DNA of 64,000 nucleotides from Micromonospora pisi. GTDB taxonomy: Bacteria > Actinomycetota > Actinomycetes > Mycobacteriales > Micromonosporaceae. The DNA is taken from assembly GCF_003633685.1 (NCBI RefSeq), contig NZ_RBKT01000001.1, positions 4,092,001-4,156,000 of the forward strand, in the 5' to 3' direction. Below the pieces are notes generated by a model. It was not told the DNA's origin, ran no database searches, and saw only the letters and a list, made by a program, of their open reading frames with translations. Each line of letters begins with the position of its first letter. The stretch's first letter is position 1. The position numbers were made by a program, and so were the translations under genes. Shown one piece after another: positions 47,936 to 56,635 of the stretch.

Positions 47936-50128
47936 TCAGCCTGCGGTGCCGGCCGGTTCCGGCTGCCCCTGCGTGGTCGGCTTGACCGAGCGGAGCAGGA
48001 CCGTGGCGACGTCGATGACCTCGACCTGGTCGGCCACGCCCTTGCCGTTCACGCCATCGCTGATCATCGTGGTGCAGAACGGGCAGCCGACCGCGATGGT
48101 CTTCGCCCCGGTCGAGATCGCCTCTTCGACCCGCTCCACGTTGATCCGCTTACCGATCCGCTCCTCCATCCACATCCGGGCACCACCGGCGCCGCAGCAG
48201 AAGGAGCGCTCGCTGTTACGCGGCATCTCGGTCAGACCGTCGGCCGCCGCAGCACCGAGCACCTCGCGCGGCGGCGTGAAGACCCGGTTGTGCCGACCGA
48301 GGTAACACGGGTCGTGGTAGGTGATGCCGCCGTCGATCGGCGTGACCGGGGTGAGCTTGCCGGTGGCGACCAGATGCGCCAGCAGTTGGGTGTGGTGCAC
48401 CACCTCGAACTGACCACCGAGTTCGCCGTACTCGTTGCCGAGGGTGTTGAAGCAGTGCGGGCAGCTCGCCACAATCTTGCGTTTGGCCGGTTCGCGGTCG
48501 CCGAACGCCTCGTTCAACGTTTCGACGTTCTGCTGGGCCAGCGTCTGGAAGACGAACTCGTTGCCGATCCGTCGGGCCGGGTCGCCGGTGCAGGTCTCGC
48601 CCTCACCCAGGATGGCGAAGTTGACCCCGGCCTCGTGCAGCAGTGTGGCGACCGCGCGGGTGGTCTTCTTGGCCCGGTCCTCGAACGCCCCGGCGCAGCC
48701 GACCCAGAACAGGTACTCGAAGTCCTCGGTCTCGCCGACCCGGGGCACCTCGAAGTCGAGCCCCTTGGTCCAGTCCTCCCGGGTGTTCGGCGGGGCACCC
48801 CACGGGTTGCCCTTGTTCTCCAGGTTGCGCAGCATCACGCCCGCCTCGGACGGGAAGCTCGACTCGATCAGCACCTGGTACCGGCGCATGTCGACGATGT
48901 GGTCCACGTGCTCGATGTCGACCGGGCACTGCTCGACGCAGGCGCCGCAGGTGGTGCAGGACCAGAGCACGTCCGGGTCGATCACCCCACCCTCCTCGGC
49001 GCCGCCGATCAGCGGGCGGTTCCCCTCGGCGAGCGAGAGCACGTCCAGGTGGGCGAGCTGCGCCTGGGTCGCCTTCTCCTCACCCGTCAGGTCCTTGCCC
49101 CCGCCGGCCAGCAGGTACGGCGCCTTCGCGTACGCGTGGTCGCGCAGGCTGAGGATGAGCAGCTTCGGCGAGAGCGGCTTGCCGGTGTTCCAGGCCGGGC
49201 ACTGCGACTGGCACCGTCCGCACTCGGTGCAGGTGCTGAAGTCCAGCAGTCCCTTCCAGGTGAACTGCTCGACCTGAGCGACCCCGAACTGGTCGGACTC
49301 AGGATCCGCCTCCTCGAAGTCGAGGGGCTTGCCGGCGCTCATCATGGGCCGGAGCGCACCGAGCCCGGAACCGGTCCGGCCGGGGTCACGCTTGAAGTAG
49401 ATGTTGAAGAACGCCGCGAACCGGTGCCAGGCCACGCCCATGGTCACGTTCAGCGCGATGACGATCACCCAGGTCATCGAGATGGCGATCTTCACCAGGG
49501 CGGTGACGCTGGTGCCGGCGGACCAGTCCGGTAGGACCGCGCCGACGGCGTGGCTGACCGGGGTCGCCCAGGCCGGGAACTCGAAGTGGTCGGTGGCGAC
49601 CTTGAAGCCGCGGATGAGGAACCCGCAGATCAGGACCGCCAGCACCACGGCCTCGACGAAGTAGCCCTGCCACATGGTGGAGCCGGTGAAGCGCGAGCGG
49701 CGGTTCGGGTTGCCGGGACGGTTCGCCAACCGGATCCCGATCAGCACCAGGATGCCGGCCGTACCGAGCACCCCGATGATCTCGGTGGCCAGGCCGTACA
49801 CCAGCCAGGACCCGATCACCGGCAGGCCGCCGGTCGGGCTCACCACCTCGAAGTACGCCTCCAGCACGAGCAGCGAGAGGACGATGAAGGCGATCATCAC
49901 GAACCAGTGCGCGGCGCCGACCACGCTCCAGCGCAGCATCCGGGTGTGCCCGAGGGTCTCGGTCAACATCGTCCGGGTACGCAGGGCCGGGTTACCGGTA
50001 CGGGTCGGATCGGGTTGCCCCGCCCGGATCACCGACACCATCCGCAGCACCGCGCGCACCGCGAGCACCACCGCGACGGCGGTGACGGCGGCGGCGACAG
50101 CCGTGGTGACGATCTGGACGCTGCCCAT
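47936..50128 (-). CDS. etfD: Membrane Fe-S oxidoreductase, EtfD-like (ETF:quinone electron transfer)
   Basis: 730 residues. The N-terminal third has five or so membrane spans of the heterodisulfide-reductase gamma (haem b) type. Then two 4Fe-4S clusters (CTECGRCQSQCPAWNTGKP and CTTCGACVEQCPVDIEHVDH) are followed by two CCG-type domains (FWVGCAGAF, SCPHCFNTLGNEYG, CYLGRHNR, FCCGAGGARMWMEE, GCPFCTTMI). This matches mycobacterial EtfD (Rv0338c), which takes electrons from ETF during acyl-CoA oxidation and reduces the quinone pool. The gene carries the same upstream palindrome as fadE5 in this window. Confidence 0.9.
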   Translation of the reverse strand: MGSVQIVTTAVAAAVTAVAVVLAVRAVLRMVSVIRAGQPDPTRTGNPALRTRTMLTETLGHTRMLRWSVVGAAHWFVMIAFIVLSLLVLEAYFEVVSPTGGLPVIGSWLVYGLATEIIGVLGTAGILVLIGIRLANRPGNPNRRSRFTGSTMWQGYFVEAVVLAVLICGFLIRGFKVATDHFEFPAWATPVSHAVGAVLPDWSAGTSVTALVKIAISMTWVIVIALNVTMGVAWHRFAAFFNIYFKRDPGRTGSGLGALRPMMSAGKPLDFEEADPESDQFGVAQVEQFTWKGLLDFSTCTECGRCQSQCPAWNTGKPLSPKLLILSLRDHAYAKAPYLLAGGGKDLTGEEKATQAQLAHLDVLSLAEGNRPLIGGAEEGGVIDPDVLWSCTTCGACVEQCPVDIEHVDHIVDMRRYQVLIESSFPSEAGVMLRNLENKGNPWGAPPNTREDWTKGLDFEVPRVGETEDFEYLFWVGCAGAFEDRAKKTTRAVATLLHEAGVNFAILGEGETCTGDPARRIGNEFVFQTLAQQNVETLNEAFGDREPAKRKIVASCPHCFNTLGNEYGELGGQFEVVHHTQLLAHLVATGKLTPVTPIDGGITYHDPCYLGRHNRVFTPPREVLGAAAADGLTEMPRNSERSFCCGAGGARMWMEERIGKRINVERVEEAISTGAKTIAVGCPFCTTMISDGVNGKGVADQVEVIDVATVLLRSVKPTTQGQPEPAGTAG

Positions 50129-50208
50129 GCCCTGGCCTCCCGGTCTGCGACGTGTCAGGCGACTGGTCGACCGCGGGGGTGCGATCGCGCCTGCAGCCTA
50201 CGCGCTAT

Positions 50209-50224
50209 GTTACCCACTAGTAAC
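50209..50224. promoter_or_regulatory. etfD operator, matching the fadE5 operator
   Basis: GTTACCCACTAGTAAC, 81 bases before the etfD start; 14 of 16 positions equal the fadE5 site GTTACCGACCAGTAAC at 15741-15756. Confidence 0.6.
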
Positions 50225-50353
50225 GTCGGAATCTCCGTCGCCGGCTGCGCCGCGTACGGACACCCTAGGCCGCGCCGCTCGACGCGCCTTCCGCCGGTCA
50301 GACCCGGATACGCCAAAGCCGGCGCCCGCAGGACGGAGCCGGCGCCGGCAGAC

Positions 50354-50387
50354 AGCGCTGGTCGACCCGAACGGGTCGACCAGCGCT
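50354..50387. terminator. Terminator after crgA
   Basis: AGCGCTGGTCGACCCG (50354-50369) pairs exactly with 50372-50387. It lies 39 bases beyond the crgA stop and insulates it from etfD. Confidence 0.8.
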
Positions 50388-50425
50388 GGACGACGTACGA
50401 GATCAGTGGCGGATCAGGCGGGTGA

Positions 50426-50689
50426 TCAACGCCAACGGGAGAGCAGGGCCAACGAACCCACCATGCCTCCGAAGCCGATCGCGAGGTTCCAGTAACCCCA
50501 GGTGGCGACCGGGTACTCGGTCTCGGAAAGGTAGTAGACCACCAGCCACGCGATACCGAAGACGATCAGGCTGACCGCGGTGATCGGCAACCAGATCGGG
50601 CTAGGCTTGCGCGTCGCCGCCGTGCCCGAGGGGCGGACGTCGGTCGGTGGGGTGTACACCTTCTTCTTACGGACCTGCGACTTCGGCAC
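50426..50689 (-). CDS. crgA: Cell division protein CrgA
   Basis: 87 residues, normal size. A basic N-terminus MPKSQVRKKKVYTPP is followed by two membrane spans (WLPITAVSLIVFGIAWLVVYY; YWNLAIGFGGMVGSLALLSR) linked by the conserved ETEYPVATWG loop. CrgA recruits or restrains divisome proteins including FtsZ, FtsI and FtsQ at the septum. Its position next to the sortase and PknB clusters is the usual actinobacterial arrangement near oriC. Confidence 0.95.
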   Translation of the reverse strand: MPKSQVRKKKVYTPPTDVRPSGTAATRKPSPIWLPITAVSLIVFGIAWLVVYYLSETEYPVATWGYWNLAIGFGGMVGSLALLSRWR

Positions 50690-50909
50690 GGCGCTCCTCC
50701 TGAGGGGGTGGCGATCCTCGTCCGGCCTGACAACCGGACGCAGGGGCGACGGTCCATGGCCAATAATGTTCGACAGCTAGCGTAGTCGCGATGACCCGAT
50801 CAGGCCACGAACGGGGCCAACCGGTTGCACCCGGTGAGCGGATCCGGCTACCGAGTGGGACGCGAGGCCCACAGTGCGAGAGACCGACATGATCGGGAGG
50901 GCGGACTCG

Positions 50910-51719
50910 GTGGAGTACACAACGGGTGGAACCTCCTGGGGCAAGGTGCTCCGCCGGGCGGTTGTGGGCCTGCTGCCCCGCCGCTCCGGCCAGCGACGGC
51001 CGGGCTGGTCAGCCGCTGTGCCGTTGATCGCACTCGCCGCCGGTCTGCTCTTCACCACCTCGGCGACCACCGCGGCGGGCACCTCGCTGCGGGAGGACCG
51101 CCGCCCCGAGCTCACCCAGCTGATGAAGGACCGCCGCGACCAGGTTGTCGCCAGCGAGAAGCAGGCCGCCACCCTCCGGGCCCAGGTGGAGAAGCAGACC
51201 GAATCACTCGCCAGCTCCGACGCGCCGGTCGCCGCCCAACGCGACCGGGCCGCCGGCAACCGTCAGGCCGCCGGATTCACCGCGCTCGGCGGGCCGGGTC
51301 TCGTGGTCGAACTCAACGACGCTCCCCGACTCGGCGACGGCGGACGACCCGCCAACGCCAGCAACGACGATCTCGTGGTCCACCAGGGCGACGTGCAGGC
51401 GGTTGTCAACGCGCTCTGGGCCGGCGGCGCCGAGGCCATGTCCATCATGAATGTCCGCGTGCTCGCCACCAGCGCGGTACGCTGCGTAGGAAACACCCTG
51501 TTACTGCACGGGCGGGTATATTCCCCGCCTTTCAAGATCACCGCAATCGGTGACCCCGCCGCCTTGCAGCGGGCCCTCGCCGCCTCCGAGGGCGTCCAGT
51601 TGTTCAGGGACGCCGTGGACCACTTCCAACTCGGATACCAGGAGACAGTGGAGTCGAGCGTGACCGTGCCGGCCTTCGAGGGGTCAACCGGGCTACGTAG
51701 CGCCCAGGTGCCGGGGTGA
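50910..51719 (+). CDS. DUF881-family membrane protein
   Basis: 269 residues from GTG 50910 (GGGAGG 9 bases upstream); ATG 50889 and GTG 50874 are in-frame alternatives. One N-terminal membrane anchor ([20 protein letters not shown]) precedes a coiled coil ([20 protein letters not shown]) and the DUF881 domain ([54 protein letters not shown]). The family is found beside crgA and class E sortase in many actinomycetes; its role is unknown but probably relates to the cell surface or division. It overlaps the sortase start by 4 bases. Confidence 0.88.
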   Translation: MEYTTGGTSWGKVLRRAVVGLLPRRSGQRRPGWSAAVPLIALAAGLLFTTSATTAAGTSLREDRRPELTQLMKDRRDQVVASEKQAATLRAQVEKQTESLASSDAPVAAQRDRAAGNRQAAGFTALGGPGLVVELNDAPRLGDGGRPANASNDDLVVHQGDVQAVVNALWAGGAEAMSIMNVRVLATSAVRCVGNTLLLHGRVYSPPFKITAIGDPAALQRALAASEGVQLFRDAVDHFQLGYQETVESSVTVPAFEGSTGLRSAQVPG

Positions 51720-53767
51720 GTTCCGTGAGTGGCGACCGGCACGATGATCGGAACGGACGACACCGCGCCCCGGACGCCAACGACCAGACCATGGTGATTC
51801 CACGAGTCACCGGGCCTGGGGCCGTCCCGTCGGCACCGGCGGCCCCGCCGACCGCCGCCCCGCCGACCACGCCCCGGGTCACACCCACCGCCGCGGCTCC
51901 CGCACCTCTGGCACCCTCCGCGTTCCCCGCACCCGCCACTGGGCCGACGCCCGCCGCGACCGCGCGACCCAGCGTCGAGTTCCTGATCAGTCCACCCAGC
52001 AGAAGCGGTCAGGCCACTCCCGGGTCAGCGCAGGCCAGTCCACCCAGCAACGGTCAGGCCACCCCCGGGTCAGCGCAGGCCAGTCCACCGACCAACGGTC
52101 GTGCCACCGCCGGGCCGGCTCAGCCCGACGCTGGGCCGGCGGCACGCCCCGGCGGCACGCGAGCCACCACGCCCTCGGCGCCAGCCTCCCCGAGCCCGTG
52201 GGCACCGCCCCGCCCTCCGACGCCCACCGTCGACCCCACGGCAGCGGCCCGGGCACGGGGACCGTGGCCCGGCACGGTCGCGCCGACCGGTTTCCCGCTG
52301 AACGGGCCGCCCCGGTCCGCGAAACCGACGGCCGACGTACCCGGCTTTCCGACCGCTGCGTCGGCGCCCGAACAGACGCAGTCCATCCCCACCGCCGCGG
52401 CGTCGCCGGAGCGGACCCAGCCCATCCCCGGTACGCCCGCGAACACCCCGGAACGGACCCAGCCCGGAGCTGGTACGACCGCAGGGGCCTCGGAACGTAC
52501 CCAGCCCATCCCGGGCAGCGCCCCGGAGCCGACCGGGCCACGTCCATCCGTTCCCGGATACACCATGCAGGCGTCGGAACGTACCCAGCTCATCCCGAAG
52601 CTGACCAGCGCGCCCCCGGTGGCGACCGGGCCGACTGCGACGGGTTCGTCACCGGCGACGCCCAGCACACCGGATGGCACGGGCACCGCCACCACCGGAA
52701 CTCAGACGAACGGAGCGGTACGCCCCCCGGCGGTCACGGCCCAGCCGGGGCAGCCGACGCACGCCGAGAACTCCACCATGCTCATCCCGGCGGTGCCGGT
52801 ACACGATCCGTCGTCCACCGCACTGCTCCCGACCATGACGCCGAGGAAGACCCAGCCCTTCCAGCACGCCACGGCGATGCTGCCGACCGTACCCGGCGGA
52901 AGCCGGCCCGACCAGAGCCCGGCAGCGGGCGACGATCCGGCCGGCGGCGACCAGGCCGAGCCCGACGGTGAGGCTCGGCCACGTCGGGGCGAGCGGGTCG
53001 TCAAACTCCGTCCGGAACGCACCGGAGAGGGCTACAAGAGCGTCTACTCGGAGCTGACCCGGCCCACCATCGGATCGCGCATCCGCACCGGCCTCCGGTT
53101 CAGCGGCGAATTGATGATCACGTTTGGTTTGATCATCCTGCTCTTCGCCGGGTACGAAATCTGGGGCAAGTCGGTCATCGTCAACGCCCACCAGAGCACC
53201 CTGAGTCAGGAGCTCGAACGGGCCTGGGAGGACGAACCCGGCCCCGATCCGACCGTCGCCCCGACCGGCGGACCGAGCGCGCCACCCGGAGTCGCTCCAC
53301 CGAAGGCACCGGCCGGCGGCAAGCCGATGGCATCGCTCTACATCCCCAAGCTCGACAAGAGCTGGGTGGTGGTGGAGGGCGTCACCCAGAAGGACATCCG
53401 GTACGCCCCCGGGCACTACCCGAAGACCGCCCTGCCCGGCCAGGTCGGGAACTTCTCGGTCGCCGGCCACCGCAACAAGGCCACCTTCTGGAGCCTGGAC
53501 GAACTGCACGACGGTGACGTGATCGTGGTCGAGTCAAAGACCGACTGGTACGTCTACAAGGTGACCGACAACCTGATCGTCAAGCCCAGCCAGGTCGAGG
53601 TCGTCGCGGCGGTACCCGGCAAGCCCAAGGCCAAGCCGACCAAGGCGATGCTCACCCTGACCACGTGCAACCCGAAGTTCGACAACTACGAGCGGCTGAT
53701 CATCCACGCCGAGCTGGCCCGTAAACAACCGAAGTCGGCCGGGCAGCCGGACGAACTGAAGGGCTGA
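51716..53767 (+). CDS. Class E sortase with long disordered N-terminal extension
   Basis: 683 residues from GTG 51716 (GTGA overlap). Residues 1 to about 440 are Pro/Thr/Ala/Ser-rich and cytoplasmic, with repeats such as ERTQPIPG and GSAQASPP. A membrane span lies at about 460-480 ([19 protein letters not shown]). The C-terminal sortase domain has [16 protein letters not shown] (catalytic His), [10 protein letters not shown] (catalytic Cys in TLTTC) and the following Arg in [12 protein letters not shown]. Class E sortases attach proteins with LAXTG-like signals to peptidoglycan. The size of the N-terminal extension is unusual. No substrate gene is seen nearby. Confidence 0.92.
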   Translation: MSSVSGDRHDDRNGRHRAPDANDQTMVIPRVTGPGAVPSAPAAPPTAAPPTTPRVTPTAAAPAPLAPSAFPAPATGPTPAATARPSVEFLISPPSRSGQATPGSAQASPPSNGQATPGSAQASPPTNGRATAGPAQPDAGPAARPGGTRATTPSAPASPSPWAPPRPPTPTVDPTAAARARGPWPGTVAPTGFPLNGPPRSAKPTADVPGFPTAASAPEQTQSIPTAAASPERTQPIPGTPANTPERTQPGAGTTAGASERTQPIPGSAPEPTGPRPSVPGYTMQASERTQLIPKLTSAPPVATGPTATGSSPATPSTPDGTGTATTGTQTNGAVRPPAVTAQPGQPTHAENSTMLIPAVPVHDPSSTALLPTMTPRKTQPFQHATAMLPTVPGGSRPDQSPAAGDDPAGGDQAEPDGEARPRRGERVVKLRPERTGEGYKSVYSELTRPTIGSRIRTGLRFSGELMITFGLIILLFAGYEIWGKSVIVNAHQSTLSQELERAWEDEPGPDPTVAPTGGPSAPPGVAPPKAPAGGKPMASLYIPKLDKSWVVVEGVTQKDIRYAPGHYPKTALPGQVGNFSVAGHRNKATFWSLDELHDGDVIVVESKTDWYVYKVTDNLIVKPSQVEVVAAVPGKPKAKPTKAMLTLTTCNPKFDNYERLIIHAELARKQPKSAGQPDELKG

Positions 53768-53770
53768 GCC

Positions 53771-54073
53771 GTGTACGCGTGGATCTGGCGGCGGCTACCA
53801 TTTGGCCTGGTCGGCAAGCTGATCGGCTCCGTCCTGCTCGTCTCGGCATCGGTGGCCCTGCTCTGGTACCTGGTCTTCCCCTGGGCCGAGCCACTGCTGC
53901 CCTTCGATGACGTGCAGGTCACCCAGGAAGACGGCGGTGGCGACCCGAGCGGCGTCGACTCCGGCGAGTCGGGTGACGACTCCAGCGTCGGCGGCGACCC
54001 GGCGACGGACGACCACTCGGTGCCGTACGACACCGAAGAGAACAACACCCCTCCTCCTAGCCCCGACAGGTAA
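53771..54073 (+). CDS. Small acidic single-span membrane protein of the sortase locus
   Basis: 100 residues from GTG 53771, 3 bases after the sortase stop. It has a basic start, MYAWIWRRLPFGLVG, one span (KLIGSVLLVSASVALLWYLV) and an acidic exterior tail of about 55 residues (DDVQVTQEDGGGDPSGVDSG and onward). It sits between sortase and pabA. Function unknown; it may assist the sortase. Confidence 0.8.
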   Translation: MYAWIWRRLPFGLVGKLIGSVLLVSASVALLWYLVFPWAEPLLPFDDVQVTQEDGGGDPSGVDSGESGDDSSVGGDPATDDHSVPYDTEENNTPPPSPDR

Positions 54074-54077
54074 CCCG

Positions 54078-54728
54078 ATGCGCGTCCTCGTGATCGACAA
54101 CTACGACTCCTTCGTCTTCAACCTGGTCCAGTACCTGGGCCAGCTCGGCGTCGACTGCGAGGTACGCCGGAACGACGAGATCGAGTTGGCCGAGATCGGC
54201 CGGTTGGGCGTCGCCGGGGTGCTGCTCTCCCCGGGCCCGGGCGCACCGGAGCGAGCCGGCATCTGCCTCGACGTGATCCGTGAGTACGCCGGCCAGCTAC
54301 CGATCTTCGGGGTCTGCCTGGGCCACCAGGCCATCGGTGTCGCCTTCGGGGCGACCGTCACCCGGGCACCGGAACTGCTGCACGGCAAGACGTCGCAGGT
54401 GCAGCACAAGTCGGTGGGGGTGCTCGCCGGCCTGCCCGACCCGTTCACCGCGACCCGCTACCACTCGCTGGCCGTACTGGCGGAGACGCTGCCCGACGAG
54501 ATCGAGGTGACCGGCTGGACCGAATCCGGCGTGGTGATGGCGATGCGCCACCGCACCCTGCCGATCGAGGGCGTCCAGTTCCACCCCGAGTCGGTGCTGA
54601 CCGAGGGCGGTCACCTGATGCTCGCCAACTGGCTCGCCTCCTGCGGTCACCCGGAGGCGTTGGAGCTGGCACCGGCGCTCGCCGCCGAGGTTGACGTACG
54701 CCGCCGCTCCGCCTTCGTCACCGTCTAG
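54078..54728 (+). CDS. pabA: Glutamine amidotransferase, aminodeoxychorismate/anthranilate synthase component II
   Basis: 216 residues from ATG 54078, 4 bases after the previous stop. Triad class I amidotransferase: LLSPGPGAP (oxyanion region), nucleophile in FGVCLGHQAIG, and His-Glu in GVQFHPESVLTEGG. It supplies ammonia from glutamine to chorismate-using PabB or TrpE. The location next to pknB is the classic actinobacterial pabA/trpG position; no synthase component I is in the window, so folate versus tryptophan use is undecided. Confidence 0.93.
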   Translation: MRVLVIDNYDSFVFNLVQYLGQLGVDCEVRRNDEIELAEIGRLGVAGVLLSPGPGAPERAGICLDVIREYAGQLPIFGVCLGHQAIGVAFGATVTRAPELLHGKTSQVQHKSVGVLAGLPDPFTATRYHSLAVLAETLPDEIEVTGWTESGVVMAMRHRTLPIEGVQFHPESVLTEGGHLMLANWLASCGHPEALELAPALAAEVDVRRRSAFVTV

Positions 54729-54761
54729 GTCCCGGTCGGCGCGCGACTCCCGCCAGCTGGC

Positions 54762-54793
54762 ACCCGGCCCGCCGAGTGTGGGCGGGGCCGGGT
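54762..54793. terminator. Bidirectional terminator between pabA and pknB
   Basis: ACCCGGCCCGCC (54762-54773) pairs with GGCGGGGCCGGGT (54781-54793), one bulged base, 7-base loop, between convergent genes. Confidence 0.7.
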
Positions 54794-54805
54794 TGCCGGT
54801 ACGTC

Positions 54806-56635
54806 CTAGCGGATGCCGGTTTTGGTCGGCCGGGTGCTCGGGGTGGGGTTGCCGGGAGTGATCGGTTCGCCTCCGCCGCCGCCGGCTCCCGCCCCACCAC
54901 TCGGTGTGGGGGTGCCGGTCGGGTTCGTCGGGTTCGTGCTTGGTTGTTCCTGACGGGCAACGGTGACGGTGAGAACGATCTGGGTGCCGGGCTTGCGCTT
55001 CTGGCCTTCGGCGATGCTCTGCCTCTCCACCCGGCCGGCATCCTGGGGCGCCACCTTCGAACCATTCACGACCTGCACGTTGAAGCCGAGGTTGTCGAGC
55101 GTGTCCGTGGCATCCTCCACGGAGTCGCCGACAACGTCCGGCACCTCCTTCAGGTTGCCGGTGGCGACCTTCACCTCGACCTCGGAGCCCTTCGGCACCT
55201 TGGCACCGGAGTTCGGGGTGACCTCGAGCACGGTGCCGGCAGCCTTGTCGCTCTCCACGTCCTTGCGCTTGGGGACCAGACCCGCTGCCGTGAGCTGATC
55301 CTTCACGTTGTCGTACGGGCTGTTGACCAGCGCGGGCGGCACGGTCACCGACTCGCGTCCACCGCAGAGCTGGAGGGTGACCAGGGTGTTCGGCGCCACC
55401 GGGGCGTCGGCCGCCGGCTGCTGGCTGGTGACCGTGTCCTTCTCGCAGGTGTCGTTGAAGACCGGCTCAGCAGTGACGGTCCGCAGCCCTTGCTGGCGGA
55501 GCGCGGCGGAGGCCGCCGCCTCCGACTGCCCGACCACGCCCTGCACCTTGACCGTCGTCGTCCCGGGGTCGTCCTGCTGGTTCAACAGCAGGCCGGCGAC
55601 GAGTGCGATCACCGCGAGGACACCGAGCCCGCTGAGGGTGGCGAGCACCCAGGCGGAGGCGCGGCGCCGGCCGGGGTCGCCGACCCGTGCCGGTGCCGGA
55701 CGCGAGCCACCCGCACCCGGGCGTACGACCCCGGCCGGCGGCAGGGCGGTGGTCTCGTCGTCGCGCATCACCGGGGTGGCCATCACCGGTCGGCCCGCCG
55801 CGGCCCGAAGCAGGTCGGCCCGCATCTCACCGGCGCTCTGGTAACGGTTGAGCGGGTTCTTGGAGAGCGCCTTGAGAATGATCGCGTCGATCGGGGGCGT
55901 GACCTCCCGATTGATGTCGCTCGGGGTCGGCGGATCCTCCCGGACGTGCTGGTACGCCACACTGACCGGGCTGTCACCCACGAACGGGGGGTGTCCGCAG
56001 AGCAGTTCGAAGATCACGCAGCCAGCCGCGTAGACGTCCGAGCGGGCGTCCACCGGCTCGCCCCGGGCCTGCTCCGGGGAGAGGTACTGGGCGGTGCCGA
56101 TGACCGCACTGGTCTGGGTCATCGTGGTGGCGCCGCTGGCCAGGGCCCGGGCGATACCGAAGTCCATGACCTTGACCTGACCATTCAAGGTCAACATCAC
56201 GTTGCCGGGCTTGATGTCCCGGTGAATGATCCCGTGCCGGTGGCTGAATTCCAGCGCGGCGCAGATGTCGGCGGAGATCTCCAGGGCGCGGCGGGGCATC
56301 AGCCGGCCCTCGGCCGCGAGCACCTCTTTGAGGGTGCGCCCGTTGACGAACTCCATGACGATGAACGGCAGTGTCTCGCCGGTTGGCGCGATCTCCTCGC
56401 CGGTGTCGTAGACGGCGACGATGGCCGGGTGGTTCAGGGATGCGGCGTTCTGCGCCTCGCGGCGGAACCGCATCTGGAAGGTCGCATCCCGGGCCAGGTC
56501 GGTACGAAGCATCTTGATCGCGACGTCCCGGCCGAGCCGGAGGTCGCGCCCTCGGTGCACCTCGGCCATGCCGCCGTAGCCGAGCAGCTCGCCGACCTGA
56601 TACCTGCCACCCAGCAGGCGGGCCTGCGCAGTCAT
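54806..56635 (-). CDS. pknB: Serine/threonine protein kinase PknB with PASTA repeats
   Basis: 609 residues. Kinase domain 1-280: glycine loop GYGGMAEVHRG, catalytic Lys in VAIKML, HRDIKPGN, DFG in VMDFGIARAL, SPEQARGEPVDARSDVYAAG. A single span at about 335-357 (VLATLSGLGVLAVIALVAGL) is followed by three extracellular PASTA repeats, then a Thr/Pro/Gly tail. The first PASTA unit has two cysteines (NDTCEKDTV, LQLCGG), which may form a disulfide. PknB binds lipid II or muropeptides and controls growth and cell-wall synthesis. It is last in the fhaA-to-pknB operon and overlaps pknA by 4 bases. Confidence 0.96.
   Translation of the reverse strand: MTAQARLLGGRYQVGELLGYGGMAEVHRGRDLRLGRDVAIKMLRTDLARDATFQMRFRREAQNAASLNHPAIVAVYDTGEEIAPTGETLPFIVMEFVNGRTLKEVLAAEGRLMPRRALEISADICAALEFSHRHGIIHRDIKPGNVMLTLNGQVKVMDFGIARALASGATTMTQTSAVIGTAQYLSPEQARGEPVDARSDVYAAGCVIFELLCGHPPFVGDSPVSVAYQHVREDPPTPSDINREVTPPIDAIILKALSKNPLNRYQSAGEMRADLLRAAAGRPVMATPVMRDDETTALPPAGVVRPGAGGSRPAPARVGDPGRRRASAWVLATLSGLGVLAVIALVAGLLLNQQDDPGTTTVKVQGVVGQSEAAASAALRQQGLRTVTAEPVFNDTCEKDTVTSQQPAADAPVAPNTLVTLQLCGGRESVTVPPALVNSPYDNVKDQLTAAGLVPKRKDVESDKAAGTVLEVTPNSGAKVPKGSEVEVKVATGNLKEVPDVVGDSVEDATDTLDNLGFNVQVVNGSKVAPQDAGRVERQSIAEGQKRKPGTQIVLTVTVARQEQPSTNPTNPTGTPTPSGGAGAGGGGGEPITPGNPTPSTRPTKTGIR

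Noticed and set aside
46550-49534. 994-codon open frame on the plus strand
   Set aside because: It lies opposite the histidine kinase and etfD, which have clear motifs; the plus-strand product is Pro/Arg/Asp-rich low complexity.
52649-53509. 286-codon minus-strand frame opposite the sortase
   Set aside because: Shadow frame; the sortase catalytic motifs on the plus strand settle the coding strand.
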